Below, one piece after another: positions 23,904-35,174 of a stretch of DNA of 64,000 nt. The notes beneath the pieces were generated by a model, which ran no database searches, was not told the origin of the DNA, and was given only the letters and a program-made list of their open reading frames with translations. Numbering within the stretch: position 1 is the first letter of the stretch; the number at the start of each line of letters is the position of its first letter. A program made the position numbers and the translations under genes. The stretch is from Periplaneta americana (Eukaryota > Arthropoda > Insecta > Blattodea > Blattidae): contig NC_091130.1 in NCBI RefSeq assembly GCF_040183065.1, positions 29,176,359 to 29,240,358 of the forward strand. Direction: 5' to 3'.

Positions 23904-24196
23904 CTGAAATTACTAACTTCCATGTTTTTAAAGCTAGATTTCCCAAATGTTTATCATTGGTATATCTGGTTAATAATAACATATGTACAAAGTTGCATCT
24001 CACTATGGTAAGTTGTTTGTGTTTTATTAAGATTTTAATAAAATATTGTATCACTTTATATAATAAGTCCCTTGCGCCATAATTTACATTATTTTTAACT
24101 GATACAGTATTTACTTATATGGATCCTTATATACGTAGGAACAAAACTTTCTTTATTTTGCTGTAAAATGAATTGGTACATAACTATAAATGTTTA

Positions 24197-24253
<57 letters not shown>

Positions 24254-24525
24254 TTATTTATTATTTTTTTAATTAAATTTTCTAGTTACTGATTCACTTT
24301 ACAGCAAAACCTAAGGAAACATATAAGTGAATATCAGTTAAAATAATGTAAACTGTGACGCAAGAAACTTTATATATAAAGTGATACAGTATTTTATTAA
24401 AATCTTAATAAAATGCAATCAACTTATCATATGTGGATGAAATATTTTACATTTGTCTTTATTAACAAGATATATTAGTCATAAAAAATTGGTTAATCTA
24501 GGCCCACAAATATGGAAGTTATTAA
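23904..24525. mobile_element. Foldback MITE with about 250-base arms around an ATT microsatellite
   Basis: The arms are inverse copies: AACTTCCATG ... TTTTATTAAGATTTTAATAA ... TTAACTGATA on the left and the reverse on the right (matching core 24365-24415). The centre is an ATT/TTA triplet run at 24197-24254. Exact ends and target duplication could not be fixed. No coding sequence. Confidence 0.75.
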
Positions 24526-25905
24526 TTACATCACAATGGACAATCCTTTGATTGAGGTTCTGGTTGATATGTACATCTATTGTCAGACAGTACATCTCAC
24601 TTGACGGTATGTGTCGGAGGAAGAACAATTATTGTTTGTATGCTTCTGAAGTCAGACTAGTATAATATGTAGTAGTCGGCGATGTACCGTATACAATGGA
24701 GGGGGAAAGGAACTGACCACCCTACCCCTTTATCTCCTGGTCTAGTTGCCTCATAAGTGGTGCCTTCTTGGTATCACTTGTGAGGTTCAGACCTGTCTTG
24801 TGACAGTTGACTAAACAACAAACATAGTGGACAATTAAAAATAAATATGAACTTTGGAAATTTCAGTATAGTGTCACCTTAATAATAACTCGGTATGTTT
24901 TATAGTATCTCTGTGCATGCTTGTTTAAGAGAAAAGGACTCAGAAAGCTTTCTGAAAAATTTTTAAGAAAACCAGCTGGCGAGCTACAATATATCAAAGG
25001 AGGGAGATGGCCTTTTGTCAGACATTCCCAGCCAGCAAGAAGTGGCCAGTGATTTTGGTGTTGACTATGTGGTTGGGGTAGGTAGGTACTGCGCTCGTAA
25101 ATAATTTGATACCTTTTATAGTACCTCTATGCATGCTTATTTAAGGGAACACTGCAAATCTTTTAAGATGGTCTTGCCTGCAGCATGTAATGCATTAAAG
25201 AACGCTTCAATTCGTATTGCATTTCAGTAAAGGATTTGTTGAAAATAAGCTGCGAAAGGACAAAGAACAGAAGAGTTGTCTAATTTTTCGATTTTCAGAT
25301 GTAGATCAATAGATTTCTACAAAAGCAGATCTGCTGCAAAATCAGTAGGCCTGGCAACACCGTTTAAATTGTCCCCATATTCAACGCCTTCACGATGAGT
25401 TAAAGAGGGAAAGGGAAGGGAATTCTTCCCCTATCTGTTCAAGTTTTAATGCATCAAGTGGCAGTGGAATACCATTCATTTCCACGTGCTGACCTGTTGC
25501 AATCGTAACTTCTCTGGTTGATTATCTGTAGTTTTAATGAGAAGTACAGAATATTTGCATCCATTTTATTGCATCCGCAGTAGAGAATCGTATTTTCTCT
25601 GAGTGGTCATCTGAAGGTAAATTAATTTAATGAACTTTGTATAGTCTAAAAATATGCTCAATGTGTGGCCTAACCAAAATGGCGACCTTGGCAACAACTT
25701 GAAAGTTGTGATGTAAAATTTTAAACACTTATAATTAGTTTCTGCATACTCATCCTGAAACGTTAGAATAACTTCGGCATTGTAATAATATTTCCAATAC
25801 TTTAATTGGGTTGTGACGTTAATATAGCTTTAAGCTTGACCAAATGTGTTCAGTGTGCCTTATGGTTAGTGTATCTGTATTTATTTTGGTGACTGTCTAT
25901 CAACT
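24526..25905 (+). promoter_or_regulatory. Upstream region of SMIM13 with repeat and possible YY1 site
   Basis: A dispersed repeat is seen at about 24700-24830 (ACCCCTTTATCTCCTGG, then GTGAGGTTCAGACCTGTCTT), also present at 36815-36915 and in part at 6478-6520 and 33605-33690. Closer to the gene, AAAATGGCGACC at 25677-25688 resembles the YY1/Pho site that often lies near insect and vertebrate start sites. No TATA box was identified, and the transcription start is not determined. Confidence 0.35.
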
Positions 25906-25978
25906 ATGAAGGAGCTGTTCTTGGCGATTTTTTCAATCATTTCGTCACTTTTTTTAGTATTGATCCTAGTCGGTATAG
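25906..25978 (+). CDS. SMIM13: SMIM13-like small membrane protein, coding exon 1
   Basis: Encodes the first 24 residues plus one base: MKELFLAIFSIISSLFLVLI followed by LVGI, a single hydrophobic helix that would span the membrane. The exon ends ATAG|GTAAGA, a consensus donor, in phase 1. Joined to the exon at 29579 it yields GIGWYLVW, matching the conserved core of SMIM13 (human from memory: CGWYFVWHLFLSKFKFLREL). The predicted protein is 69 residues, somewhat shorter than the vertebrate form of about 91. Function of the family is poorly known; it is a small integral membrane protein. The ATG is the only one preceding the hydrophobic segment in frame. Confidence 0.82.
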
Positions 25979-26427
25979 GTAAGACTTTTAATATGAAGTG
26001 TAATGTATATATTTAGACGTATGTGTGCATAAAGTTTGATGTATTTAACCTAACGCATTTCCGTATATGTTCCGTTTCAGTTTTATACTTCAGATAAAGT
26101 AATTTAGAACTTTTTAATTGTCATATTTGATTCCTAATTAGATGTCACTGTTTATTCAACGAACATCTCAAACTAGCATGACTATAAAGAATTCTTAAGA
26201 TGATGATAATACGGAAATGTACGTAGTAGAATCTTGGTGAACGAGAATGGTGAAGGGAACCGGGGAAAATCAATCCCACAGCAGCCTTACTGGTTATCAT
26301 TCCAGTCAGCAATTGCAGTAAAATGCTTGTTAGATCAATAGGTATTTTATTTTCACGCGTTAGCGTATTTATTTATCTAGACAGGTTAGGTTTGGTTTGT
26401 ACAGGTTTTTGGCAGCTTACCAAAAAA

Positions 26428-26662
26428 CTTGGGGAAAATTTCAGTATACGGATTCCTCACTTACAATGATATCTTGAAATACTAAAAAGAGCAGATTTGT
26501 CTGCGTTTGTCGAATTCGCATCATCATGCTTACGAAAAGACATCTTGGGAAAATTTTAGAACACGGACTGCACCTACCAATTATGTCTTAAAATACTAAA
26601 AAGAGCAGATTTGTCTGCGTTTGTCGAATGCGCATCATTATATTTACGAAAAGGCACTTTTC
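26428..26662. repeat. Two-copy tandem duplication
   Basis: Two units of about 118 bases share AAATACTAAAAAGAGCAGAT and GTCTGCGTTTGTCGAAT. An inverse of AGAACACGGACTGCACC (26563-26579) recurs at about 26718-26736 just outside. Confidence 0.75.
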
Positions 26663-27696
26663 AGTGCCAATAATTTATTTTGTGTGCACAAGGTTGGAAT
26701 TTTGAAGTAAGAGGGAAAGGGTGCAGTCCGTGTTCTGGAGTTTATCCTATTCTTTTGATATTCTTGCAATATGTGAGGATTATTTCAATAAACTATTCTC
26801 TCGTAGGCCTAGGTAGAAATTGCAAGAGTTAAGATCCAGAGTTGAATCCATGGCATTATCCTGTCACAACATCAACCAGCAGGCAAGAGACCTTAAGTCG
26901 ACCCTTCAAACGTCGACTAGAGATTATAACAGACCACTAGGTCCAAAACATGCAAGGATGATGATGAATTGAATTTCATTCGACTGTGAGAGGATGTCGG
27001 CACTGCCTTTTTGATCACACGAAGGCAGTTGTTGCGAGAAAGAGAAATGACCGTTGCCTGTTTGCGCTACTTTCTAGAAGCAGTCCCTGAAACTATGTGT
27101 GTATCATTGCCAGATACTACTAGGAAGAAAATTTTCACTTTTTATTTGAAAGAATCATGATTATGAAGTAATTTCATGGATTTATATCAATTTGGCGGAT
27201 GTAGCTATTTCACTTAATTTTGGACTTTCATTAAGGGATTTGCATTTTCCATGCTGCATAAAACGAAGTTTTTAACACATTTCGTGTATATCGTTAATAA
27301 CAAAAAATCACACCCATACCTCTACGTTAGTGAATAAAGATGAGTGTTATCGTAACAGACAAATATTTTCCCTGTACCAAAAATACAATACAAATTTAGT
27401 AAAAATTAGTATTTTACTTAGTGACTAAGGAGTGGAATGTTGCTATTCAGACCTGAGTTCGGGTGTGAGCTGATGATGTGTTGTTGTAAAACTACGCTGA
27501 TTTCCAGCCTAATTTTCTAATTAACCGTGCACTTAATTACAAAACGCATAATAGGTTTTTTTTTATTTATTTTAATGTATTCTATTGCTCTCTTCAGTCT
27601 GCGTAGTTGTATCACTTTCACTCTATAGGCTAGCACAATATATTTTAATTTAACCTAATGTTTTGAAGTTTTTTTTATTAATGTAATATAGTATTA

Positions 27697-28495
27697 TAGT
27701 AGAACCTCTATTATCCGTAGTAAAGAAGGGGGTGGACTGGACGGTTAATCGAAAACATCGGATAATCCATACCATAGAATATTTGCATAGTTCCATATTA
27801 CAGTCTCATAATATTCCTCCATAGTGCTGTGTTTAACATGCTAGATAGTGAATCAGAAGTTCACTAATTTAATTCTGGTTGTCAACGACTGGTTTATAAG
27901 GGCCAAGGAAGTTCCTTATATGGTTACTTGTGGAAAGATAGGAATAATAGAGGGATCTTGTTGTAGATCTACATACGTTATACAATTTATCCTTATTTTT
28001 CATTAGATCGCGCACAGTTGTAACGCCAATCACGTATTCTGATGCAAAATGAGCCACGGATTTTCGTTTACCAAACCTCTCAATTATTTGTATTTTTATT
28101 TCGGTACTTAGCAAAATACTTTTGACACCCGTGGAAGATATTTTGTATAGAAGTTATAAAGAACGGGCATTCGAGTAGTAGGACAAGGACTGAATGCTGC
28201 ACAGGTTTGCTGTATATTGTGCGGAAGTTCTTGGGACTATTTCTTTGAAAGCAGGTAGTGACTATTTTACAAGTTGGGAAAAATATCAAGTAACGTTCTT
28301 CTTGCTTGTAGTAGTACTATGTAAAGGTAAAGGCTTTTAATAAAACACACTCGAAAAAATAGGATTATAATATAAGGTACAGTACTAAGTTTCTTACACA
28401 TTTAATTCTGTAGTAAAGAAAGAAAGAGCAGCAGAAAGACAGTCGGATAATCCGCCGATCAGTTAATAGGGTGACGGATAATCGGTGTTCTACTG
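27697..28495 (-). mobile_element. Tigger/pogo element, non-autonomous, with transposase remnant
   Basis: Ends are (C/T)AGTAGAAC and TTATCCG, with matching inverse CGGATAAT ... GTTCTACTG, flanked by TA (27695-27696, 28496-28497). On the minus strand 28114-27869 encodes MLSTEIKIQIIERFGKRKSV and ASEYVIGVTTVRDLMKNKDK, the psq/CENP-B-like helix-turn-helix that opens Tigger transposases. The DDE domain is absent; the 799-bp element is an internal-deletion product lying in the SMIM13 intron. Confidence 0.85.
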
Positions 28496-28837
28496 TACAT
28501 TGTATTTACTCTAGGATCTCATGAGTATAATTATAAAGGTGTAAAACGTCTCGTAATAAAATATACACTCAGTGAGTAAGGAAATACAGACCTATTTGTT
28601 TGATATATTAATACTCTGAATGTAACAAAATGAGTCATTTATATTTTATTTGATAAAAAATGAAAGTATTGACTATCGAGATTAAAAACGTGTATTGATA
28701 TTGATTATTGATAAAATTTGGTATCAACCCATTTCTACATTTTAATAATCCTATGTCTTTTTTGTGATGTAAATAAATTCAATGGTGTTTGGGTAAAAGA
28801 GGTTAAGTTATTTTTTTATGCAAATGTAATTTTGCAA

Positions 28838-29355
28838 ATCAAGCTTTCAGGTATAACTCCCTGTAAAGTTGATTTGAATAATTTCGAGGGAAAAATTGTC
28901 CCGGACCTGGCATCGAACCCGGGACCTTTGGTTAAACGTACGAACGCTCTGCCAACTGAGCTACCCGAGAACTCTACCAGACACTGATCCAGAGTGTTGG
29001 TACATTTAACCAAAGGTCCCGGGTTCCATGCCCGGTCCCAGAACAATTTTTTCTCGAAATTATTCAAATCAACTTTACAGGGAGTTATACCTGAAAGCTT
29101 GATTTGCATAATACACGTCACTGTTCGTTAACAGAAAACCACAATTTAAGACACACAGAGTTAGTGCGCACTCAATGTTGGTTCCTTGACGGTTGTCAGC
29201 CCACTTTGAGGTCTGTGGATATAGAGAGAAGAATTGGATCGGTGTCTGGTAGAGTTCCCGGGTAGCTCAGTTCGTAGAGCATTAGTACGTCTAACCAAAG
29301 GTCCCGGGTTCGATGCCCGGCCCCGGAACAATTTTTCCCTCGAAATTATTCAAAT
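28838..29355. repeat. Inverted pair of tRNA-headed SINEs (family B)
   Basis: A minus-strand unit (tRNA-like part about 28893-28973) and a plus-strand unit (about 29254-29332) share box A GGGTAGCTCAGTT and box B GGGTTCGATGCCC. A third partial box-B end, GGTCCCGGGTTCCATGCCC, lies at about 29014. The two units together form a long imperfect hairpin within the SMIM13 intron, ending about 220 bases before its acceptor. Confidence 0.8.
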
Positions 29356-29578
29356 GTAATTTTGTTCTCCAGTGAATAACAAGTTAAACTATACAAGTGG
29401 GTGTGCAAAAAAATATATTTACATTTTATGTGTTCTTGTGTATAAAATTATTTTCAATAAGGGTCTGAAGTATAATTTATATTTATATCAAAACTCATTT
29501 TTGTGACTTTTCTTCCATTAACCAAACACCATCGAATTAATATCTTACTTGAAATCTTTTTCTTTGTTGTGTTTATAG

Positions 29579-29715
29579 GGTGGTACCTGGTTTGGAGATT
29601 TTTCCTGTCACGGTTTCGATTTGTCCGGGAGCTTTTGGGAGGAATGACAGAATCCACTACTGTTAATGATTTGAAAAATGGCCGTTCTCGTGTAAAGAAG
29701 ACACGTCGTGAGTAG
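29579..29715 (+). CDS. SMIM13: SMIM13-like small membrane protein, terminal coding exon
   Basis: Begins after TTTATAG with two bases completing a glycine codon and encodes GWYLVWRFFLSRFRFVREL, then LGGMTESTTVNDLKNGRSRV and KKTRRE before TAG at 29713. The aromatic/basic juxtamembrane core is the hallmark of SMIM13; the C-terminus is short, polar and strongly basic, as expected of a cytosolic tail. The exon continues beyond the stop without a recognised poly(A) signal for at least 133 bases, right up to the NAA10 start codon. Family similarity is judged from remembered sequences; the phase match with exon 1 is seen directly. Confidence 0.88.
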
Positions 29716-29848
29716 ATGTCCGTGTTAATCAACTGGACCATAAAACATTCCTATTGTAAGGTTTGTTTAATACAGTGGAAATTGTGATATAACGAAGCTT
29801 ATCTTAGTTTAAAAAATTAAGCAGTTGGCCTAATAGTGGAGTTTCAAG

Positions 29849-30394
29849 ATGAATATCAGATGCGCAAAACCAGACGATCTTATGAACATGCAACATTGCA
29901 ATCTTTTATGCCTACCGGAGAATTATCAAATGAAATACTATTTTTATCATGGATTATCATGGCCACAGCTAAGCTATGTTGCAGAAGACGAAAAGGGTCA
30001 GATTGTTGGCTATGTACTTGCTAAAATGGAGGAAGACAGTGAAGACAATCCTCACGGGCATATTACTTCTTTGGCTGTGAAACGATCACATCGAAGACTT
30101 GGGCTGGCTCAAAAACTTATGGATCAAGCATCTAGAGCAATGGTGGAATGTTTCAAAGCTAAGTATGTCTCTCTTCATGTACGAAAAAGTAACAGAGCTG
30201 CTTTGAACCTGTACACTACTACTCTAAAGTTCACTATTTCCGAAATTGAACCAAAATATTATGCAGATGGAGAAGATGCATATGCAATGAAAAGGGATTT
30301 GACGCCTTTTGCCACACAGAATAGCATTGCATCCTCTGTTGATTTAAATTCAAAGAGTGCTGATGACAAAGATATCATAACAGAGAGACTGTAG
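29849..30394 (+). CDS. NAA10: N-alpha-acetyltransferase 10 (catalytic subunit of NatA)
   Basis: An uninterrupted 181-residue frame starting [20 protein letters not shown]. It matches NAA10/ARD1 (fly vnc) along its whole GNAT domain: [20 protein letters not shown] (22-41), the acetyl-CoA loop RRLGLA (82-87), [18 protein letters not shown] (105-122) and [18 protein letters not shown] (134-151). With NAA15 the family forms ribosome-associated NatA, which acetylates N-terminal Ser, Ala, Thr, Gly, Val and Cys after methionine removal. The tail (152-181) is short and acidic, a normal length for insects. The frame is intronless and lies 133 bases after the SMIM13 stop. A weak acceptor (TTAATACAG, ending 29775) could allow separate splicing. 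Strict conservation argues for a working gene; an old retrocopy remains possible. Confidence 0.93.
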   Translation: MNIRCAKPDDLMNMQHCNLLCLPENYQMKYYFYHGLSWPQLSYVAEDEKGQIVGYVLAKMEEDSEDNPHGHITSLAVKRSHRRLGLAQKLMDQASRAMVECFKAKYVSLHVRKSNRAALNLYTTTLKFTISEIEPKYYADGEDAYAMKRDLTPFATQNSIASSVDLNSKSADDKDIITERL

Positions 30395-30548
30395 TGGTAT
30401 TGCATTAAATTAAAAATACCTTGAATTGAACTATATATTAATATGTGAAAATTATACTTGAAACGGAATAATTACATCATCACAAAAGGGAAAATGCAGT
30501 CATTTCTAAAAGGGTTGAAATACCGTTCTAAATATAACTATTGTATGA

Positions 30549-30554
30549 AATAAA
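30549..30554 (+). terminator. Poly(A) signal AATAAA after NAA10
   Basis: The canonical hexamer lies 155 bases after the NAA10 stop and is the first one downstream of both SMIM13 and NAA10 frames, fitting a common 3' end. Confidence 0.6.
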
Positions 30555-31968
30555 AGATCAGTGATATTTTATAGTAATAGAACAATATATTCTTTCTACC
30601 TACTTCATCTCAACCTTGTAGTTACTCACTGACAAATTATTCGGCCGCTGCATACATAAAAAAATTCTTACAAGAATTTTTTTGTGTATGGTTATGTGTA
30701 TACTTCAGAAAATGTCACGTGTTTAGTATGAGTTTATTTTCTCCCTCTAATTCTTTTTCCTTGTCCTTCTCTTTCCTTTTTCCAGCCCTACACTTGGCTT
30801 CAGATATGTAGTCTGAAATCTCCTTTGCATTTTGAAGTCCTTGATAGAAAATTACGAAGATATGAGAAAGAGTTCTTGAGATGTGTGTGTTGTGACACAA
30901 AACATATGCACAGATTCGAATTGTTAATAAATTGAAAGGAGACAGAAAGTATTTCATTGTTAGTCAATTTGCAGTGTTTTAATATCTGGATTAATGAATT
31001 TGCATTTTAATAATTATATTTTTACATTGTATATGGCAGGGAAATAATTCAGTACATTAAGTTTAACTTTTAGGGAAGTAAACTACTGAATGTATGTTAC
31101 ATATTTCAAAATTCACTTGCTCAACCTTTACTAACTGAACTGCAATAAATTAACAGATTTTAGTTTGATTTTTGCATACTGTAACTTACCTCACTAGGTA
31201 TCTTTTTATTAGTTCAGAGATTTTACATATATAATAGTCAATTAGTTTATACGGTAAAACTTCATTTATATGTTATTTATGGGGGTCTCAAGGAAAAAAC
31301 GTATAACTGAAAGCATAATTAATAACATCTGAATTAGCATTTGAAGACTACATGGTGAGAACAGGTTACTTGAGTAAAATTTTCACTTAAGACAAATTTA
31401 GAACTCCACAGTTAAATCATCTTTGAATCTGTAGGCTAATACAGGACTGATATTTATAACATATATTCTTGGAAAAATGTAAGATAAATTACAGGAAATA
31501 TTAGCTGCTTAGAGCCAAAACTGACTGATGTACTACATTTCAAACTCCAATCCAGAAAATTTTACGACATTAACTTACCTTGTTCTTCCAATGTGACTTC
31601 ATTTAATAGTCAGTAACAGCATCATATAGGGACACAAGATTGGTGAAAAAGAGCATGGGCAGCTTCGAATTTTAACGAATTTCAAAGTGAGCCAAATCTT
31701 AACAATGAATACGTACTACGAGTATATTTTCGCGTTTTTATTTATTCCCACCAATATTTCCGGATTCAAATATTACTGAGAAATACTCATGTCGATGCAC
31801 AAATGCAACGAAAATGATAATCTTGATAAGTTTTTAAGTTAGCTTCTGATATCTTGCTCAGAAAAAAACTTGGCAACTCTGGTCTCATTTCATCTTGAAG
31901 ATATATCTGAAAATAGTATTCTTGTTTCCAAAATGATATTTACTCCCCTTGACATATTATTCGCAAAT
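30555..31968. other. Intergenic sequence downstream of NAA10
   Basis: Contains a hairpin at 30651-30690 (19-base arms, CATACATAAAAAAATTCTT and its near inverse, two-base loop). Near 31240-31330 a segment beginning TACGGTAAAACTTCATTTAT resembles a mariner-type terminus but its partner was not found. Otherwise nothing recognisable. Confidence 0.45.
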
Positions 31969-31970
31969 TA

Positions 31971-32900
31971 TTGTCGGACCATCAGATCTGTGCCCCTTCA
32001 GCGCTGTCGTCGTTCTTGGAAAAGTTAAAGCCTGTACTCACTCCATTCCACCCGCTTTCCTCCCACCATGTTAAACAGCAGGCCATGAACCTTGCCGAAT
32101 AGGGATGTTGCCAAACTTCCGTCAAACGGTGTCATATAAATAACTGGTCGTCCATGCTACAATATTATTTCTTTCAATGAAAATACATCTTGTATTTCTA
32201 CATTTTTTAAACCTAAATCCCATGTCTCGAATCACTTTCCGTAGTTTTTCTCTCCAACCTTGGAAATTATTATTTCTCTCGCAAGCTTCAGTAATTTCTT
32301 CAATGTTGAAACTTCTTTCTGAACGGTATAAAATTCTTGTATCTTCTTAAAATACATCGGTTCATATCATCTACAATAATTAAAAGTTCCCTTGGTCTGT
32401 TCTTCTCTGGTGATTCTAGCTTTTCATCTCCTGCACAGACTCCCTCTCTCCTGATTTTCTTTATTAGGAGTTCTGACCTGTCTATATAAATTACATAAAA
32501 TGTTGTATTATTAGTATTAGTTAAATAAGTAATTTTAATACATAAACAATTGAAATAAAATAAGCCTCACCTGTGATATCAGTTTCTCTTTTCATTGCCT
32601 GATTTATAGGAAACAGATATTGACCTGTTTGTTTCTCTTCATCGCAATATGCTATTACGTACTTGCTTAATAATATTTCTTTCGCCACTCCGTGCTACAT
32701 TGTTCATGTTGAGTTGACAACACTGGACTGCAAGTGCAAATATTGTAAACTGTCCCTCAAGAAGGCCAAAATTGTGAGCAGTGGGGGACAGAAAGGGAGA
32801 GAGATAGGAATGCAGGGAGAGAAATGAATTACCGAGGCTGAGAAGGAATTAGGGTTCAGTTCGCATATCTTACGGAGGCATAGATCCGATGATCCGACTA
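31971..32900 (-). mobile_element. Tc1/mariner-like transposon with transposase remnant
   Basis: Inverted ends GTCGGACCATCAGATCTGTG and GGCATAGATCCGATGATCCG, with TA at 31969-31970 and 32901-32902. On the minus strand, about 32505-32180, fragments align in order with insect IS630/Tc1-like transposases: RSELLIKKIRREGVCAGDEK, then a part reading RKEVSTLKKLLKLARE-like, then RKVIRDMGFRFKKCRN. These are the linker region between the N-terminal helix-turn-helix and the DDE domain; both ends of the gene are missing or frame-broken. Confidence 0.65.
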
Positions 32901-32902
32901 TA

Positions 32903-34138
32903 CTCCCGTTTAGTTTCTAGGTTAATTTTTATCGTCAGAAATGTACATGAAAAAAAAAAAAAATTTATACATCCGTATTTCCTGAGTTCCTTCCTTTAAA
33001 TTATAATTACAATTCAGTAAATGTTGACAAATTGCAAGCAATTAATATAAAGTCCTGAACTTCTTTGTGGTACTTACTGGGTTGTTTCTGGTTTAGAACA
33101 CAAGTGCGTGTATGTGTTTTGCACTTTTACAGATTCTTGTTATCATAGCTAGATGTTACTTTCACGAAGTTTTTCTTGATAAATGGTGAAAATGGAAATT
33201 ATTCTATTTTAAACAGTTACTGTAAATTTTTTGCTGTGAGTGCTTCATATTGAAGACAAAGATGAATACATTGTTGCTTTTACACAGTTGAAGTATGAAT
33301 ATTTATGATAAAATTTACATTTGTAATAAAAATAGTTTGAAACTACCGAAATGGTAGAATGATTGATGGTATGAATGAAAAACTGAATGATTGACTCAGT
33401 TATTTATAAATTCATCAGAATCAGCAAACGTTTGTAGCTTGTGTAAATTGAGTATTTTTAAATAGCATGACAGTAGACATTATGTAAGAACTGAATGGTT
33501 CAGTTTTTTTTTTTTTTCAACAGATTCTTGGATTTCAGTCATTTGCAACAACCTGTAACATCAGTAGATACACAGGATCAAAATACCATACTTGTTTTTG
33601 TATTATATGCCTCATGAGTGACGCATTATTCGTGTCACTTATGAACTTTCAACATGTCTTTGGACTGCTGACTAAACATACATGTTGAAACTGTGGTCTG
33701 TAAATGTATAACATGTATTTCATTGTGATCTTCGTAACATAATTATTGATTTTAAAAGTGGTGGCTGATGAAACATCTTTGTGCAATGCTTTATGATGAA
33801 ATTATTTTCTTATCAGCCAATGGGGTGGGGTGAAAGTCTCATGTATTTATTCTGTTGAACAATTGTATATTAATAAAAAAATTTAATAAATTTTGTTAAG
33901 TAGACTGTAAATAGGATAATTGTATTTTTATTAAAATGTGTGTTCATGAATATTTGGAAAGTAAAAGTGTAAAGTAATAGGTATAGGTTATAAACGTAAC
34001 TGAGTGGACACATTTGGAGAGAAATCAACAGTTCAAAAAAACACTTGTATTCTACCTTTCTTTTATGGATTAAAGGGGGACAGTTTTTCTTTGGTACTTT
34101 TTTACTTTGGTTTATTTATAATCACTTTAGCTGCAAGG
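32903..34138. other. Anonymous intergenic sequence
   Basis: AT-rich, with homopolymer runs (32949-32961, 33506-33518). About 33605-33690 resembles the dispersed repeat at 24760-24830. No gene seen. Confidence 0.45.
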
Positions 34139-34139
34139 T

Positions 34140-34985
34140 TACATCAGCTGCTTGTCTATGCGGATGACTTGAATATGTTAGCAGAAAATCCACAAACGAT
34201 TAGGGAAAACATGGGAATTTTACTGGAAGCAAGTAAAGAGATAGGTTTGGAAGTAAATCCCGAAAAGACGAAGTATATCATTATGTCTCGTGACCAGAAT
34301 ATTGTACGAAATGGAAATATAAAAATCGGAAATTTATCTTCTGGAGAGGTGGAGAAGTTGAAATATCTTGGAGTAACAGTAACAAATATAAACGATACTC
34401 GGGAGGAAATTAAACACAGAATAAATATGGGAAATGCCTGTTATTATTCGGTTGAGAAGCTTTTATCATCCAGTCTACTGTCAAAAAATCTGAAAGTTAG
34501 AATTTATAAAACAGTTATATTACCGGTTGTTCCTTATGGTTGTGAAACTTGGACTATCACTTTGGGAGAGGAGCATAGGTTAAGGGTGTTTGAGAATAAG
34601 GTGCTTAGGAAAATATTTGGGGCTAAGAGGGATGAAGTTACAGGAGAATGGAGAAAGTTACACAACACAGAACTGCACGCATTGTATTCTTCACCTGACA
34701 TAATTAGGAACATTAAATCCAGTCGTTTGAGATGGGCAGGGCATGTAGCACGTATGGGAGAATCCAGAAATGCATATAAAGTGTTAGTTGGGAGGCCGGA
34801 GGGAAAAAGACCTTTGGGGAGGTTGAGACGTAGTTGGGAAGATAATATTAAAATGGATTTGAGGGAGGTAGGATATGATGATAGAGAATGGATTAATCTT
34901 GCTCAGAATAGGGACCAATGGCGGGTTTATGTGAGGGCGGCAATAAACCTCCAGGTTCCTTAAAAGCCAGTAAGTAAGTAAGTGT
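34140..34985 (+). pseudogene. 5'-truncated LINE (family T), reverse transcriptase C-terminal half
   Basis: The frame covering 34004-34963 becomes LINE-like from LHQLLVYADDLNML, which contains the catalytic YADD box, and then runs through IGLEVNPEKTKYIIMSRDQN, PVVPYGCETWTITL, VLRKIFGAKRDEVTGEW, SRLRWAGHVARMGESRNAYK and EDNIKMDLREVGYDDREW to a natural stop. The element ends in TAAG repeats (about 34969-34983), the characteristic tail of this family. The 45 residues before YADD are unrelated host sequence, so the copy is 5' truncated but open for about 270 codons, the youngest-looking of five copies. Confidence 0.85.
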
Positions 34986-35174
34986 TTGCCTAAAAGTTGT
35001 CCAACTCCTTTCACACGACTTTCTGTTCCTTGTTCATGAGGAATTTGTGAGGTTCTGTTTGCTTTACATTTTGACAAAAAAAGAAAAGACTTCATACTTA
35101 TATTCCTGACAGACAATGTAATTATAAATTATGAATACTAATTTCATTTGAAGTTAAGCAGCAGGTGTTATAAC

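Larger units (their letters stand above)
25979..29578 (+). other. SMIM13 intron (3.6 kb) with several repeats
   Basis: Bounded by GTAAGA and TTTATAG, phase 1. It contains a tandem duplication of about 118 bases (26428-26545 and 26546-26662, sharing AAAAAGAGCAGATTTGTCTG), a Tigger derivative (27697-28495) and an inverted pair of family B SINEs (28838-29355). No further coding sequence was seen. Confidence 0.8.
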
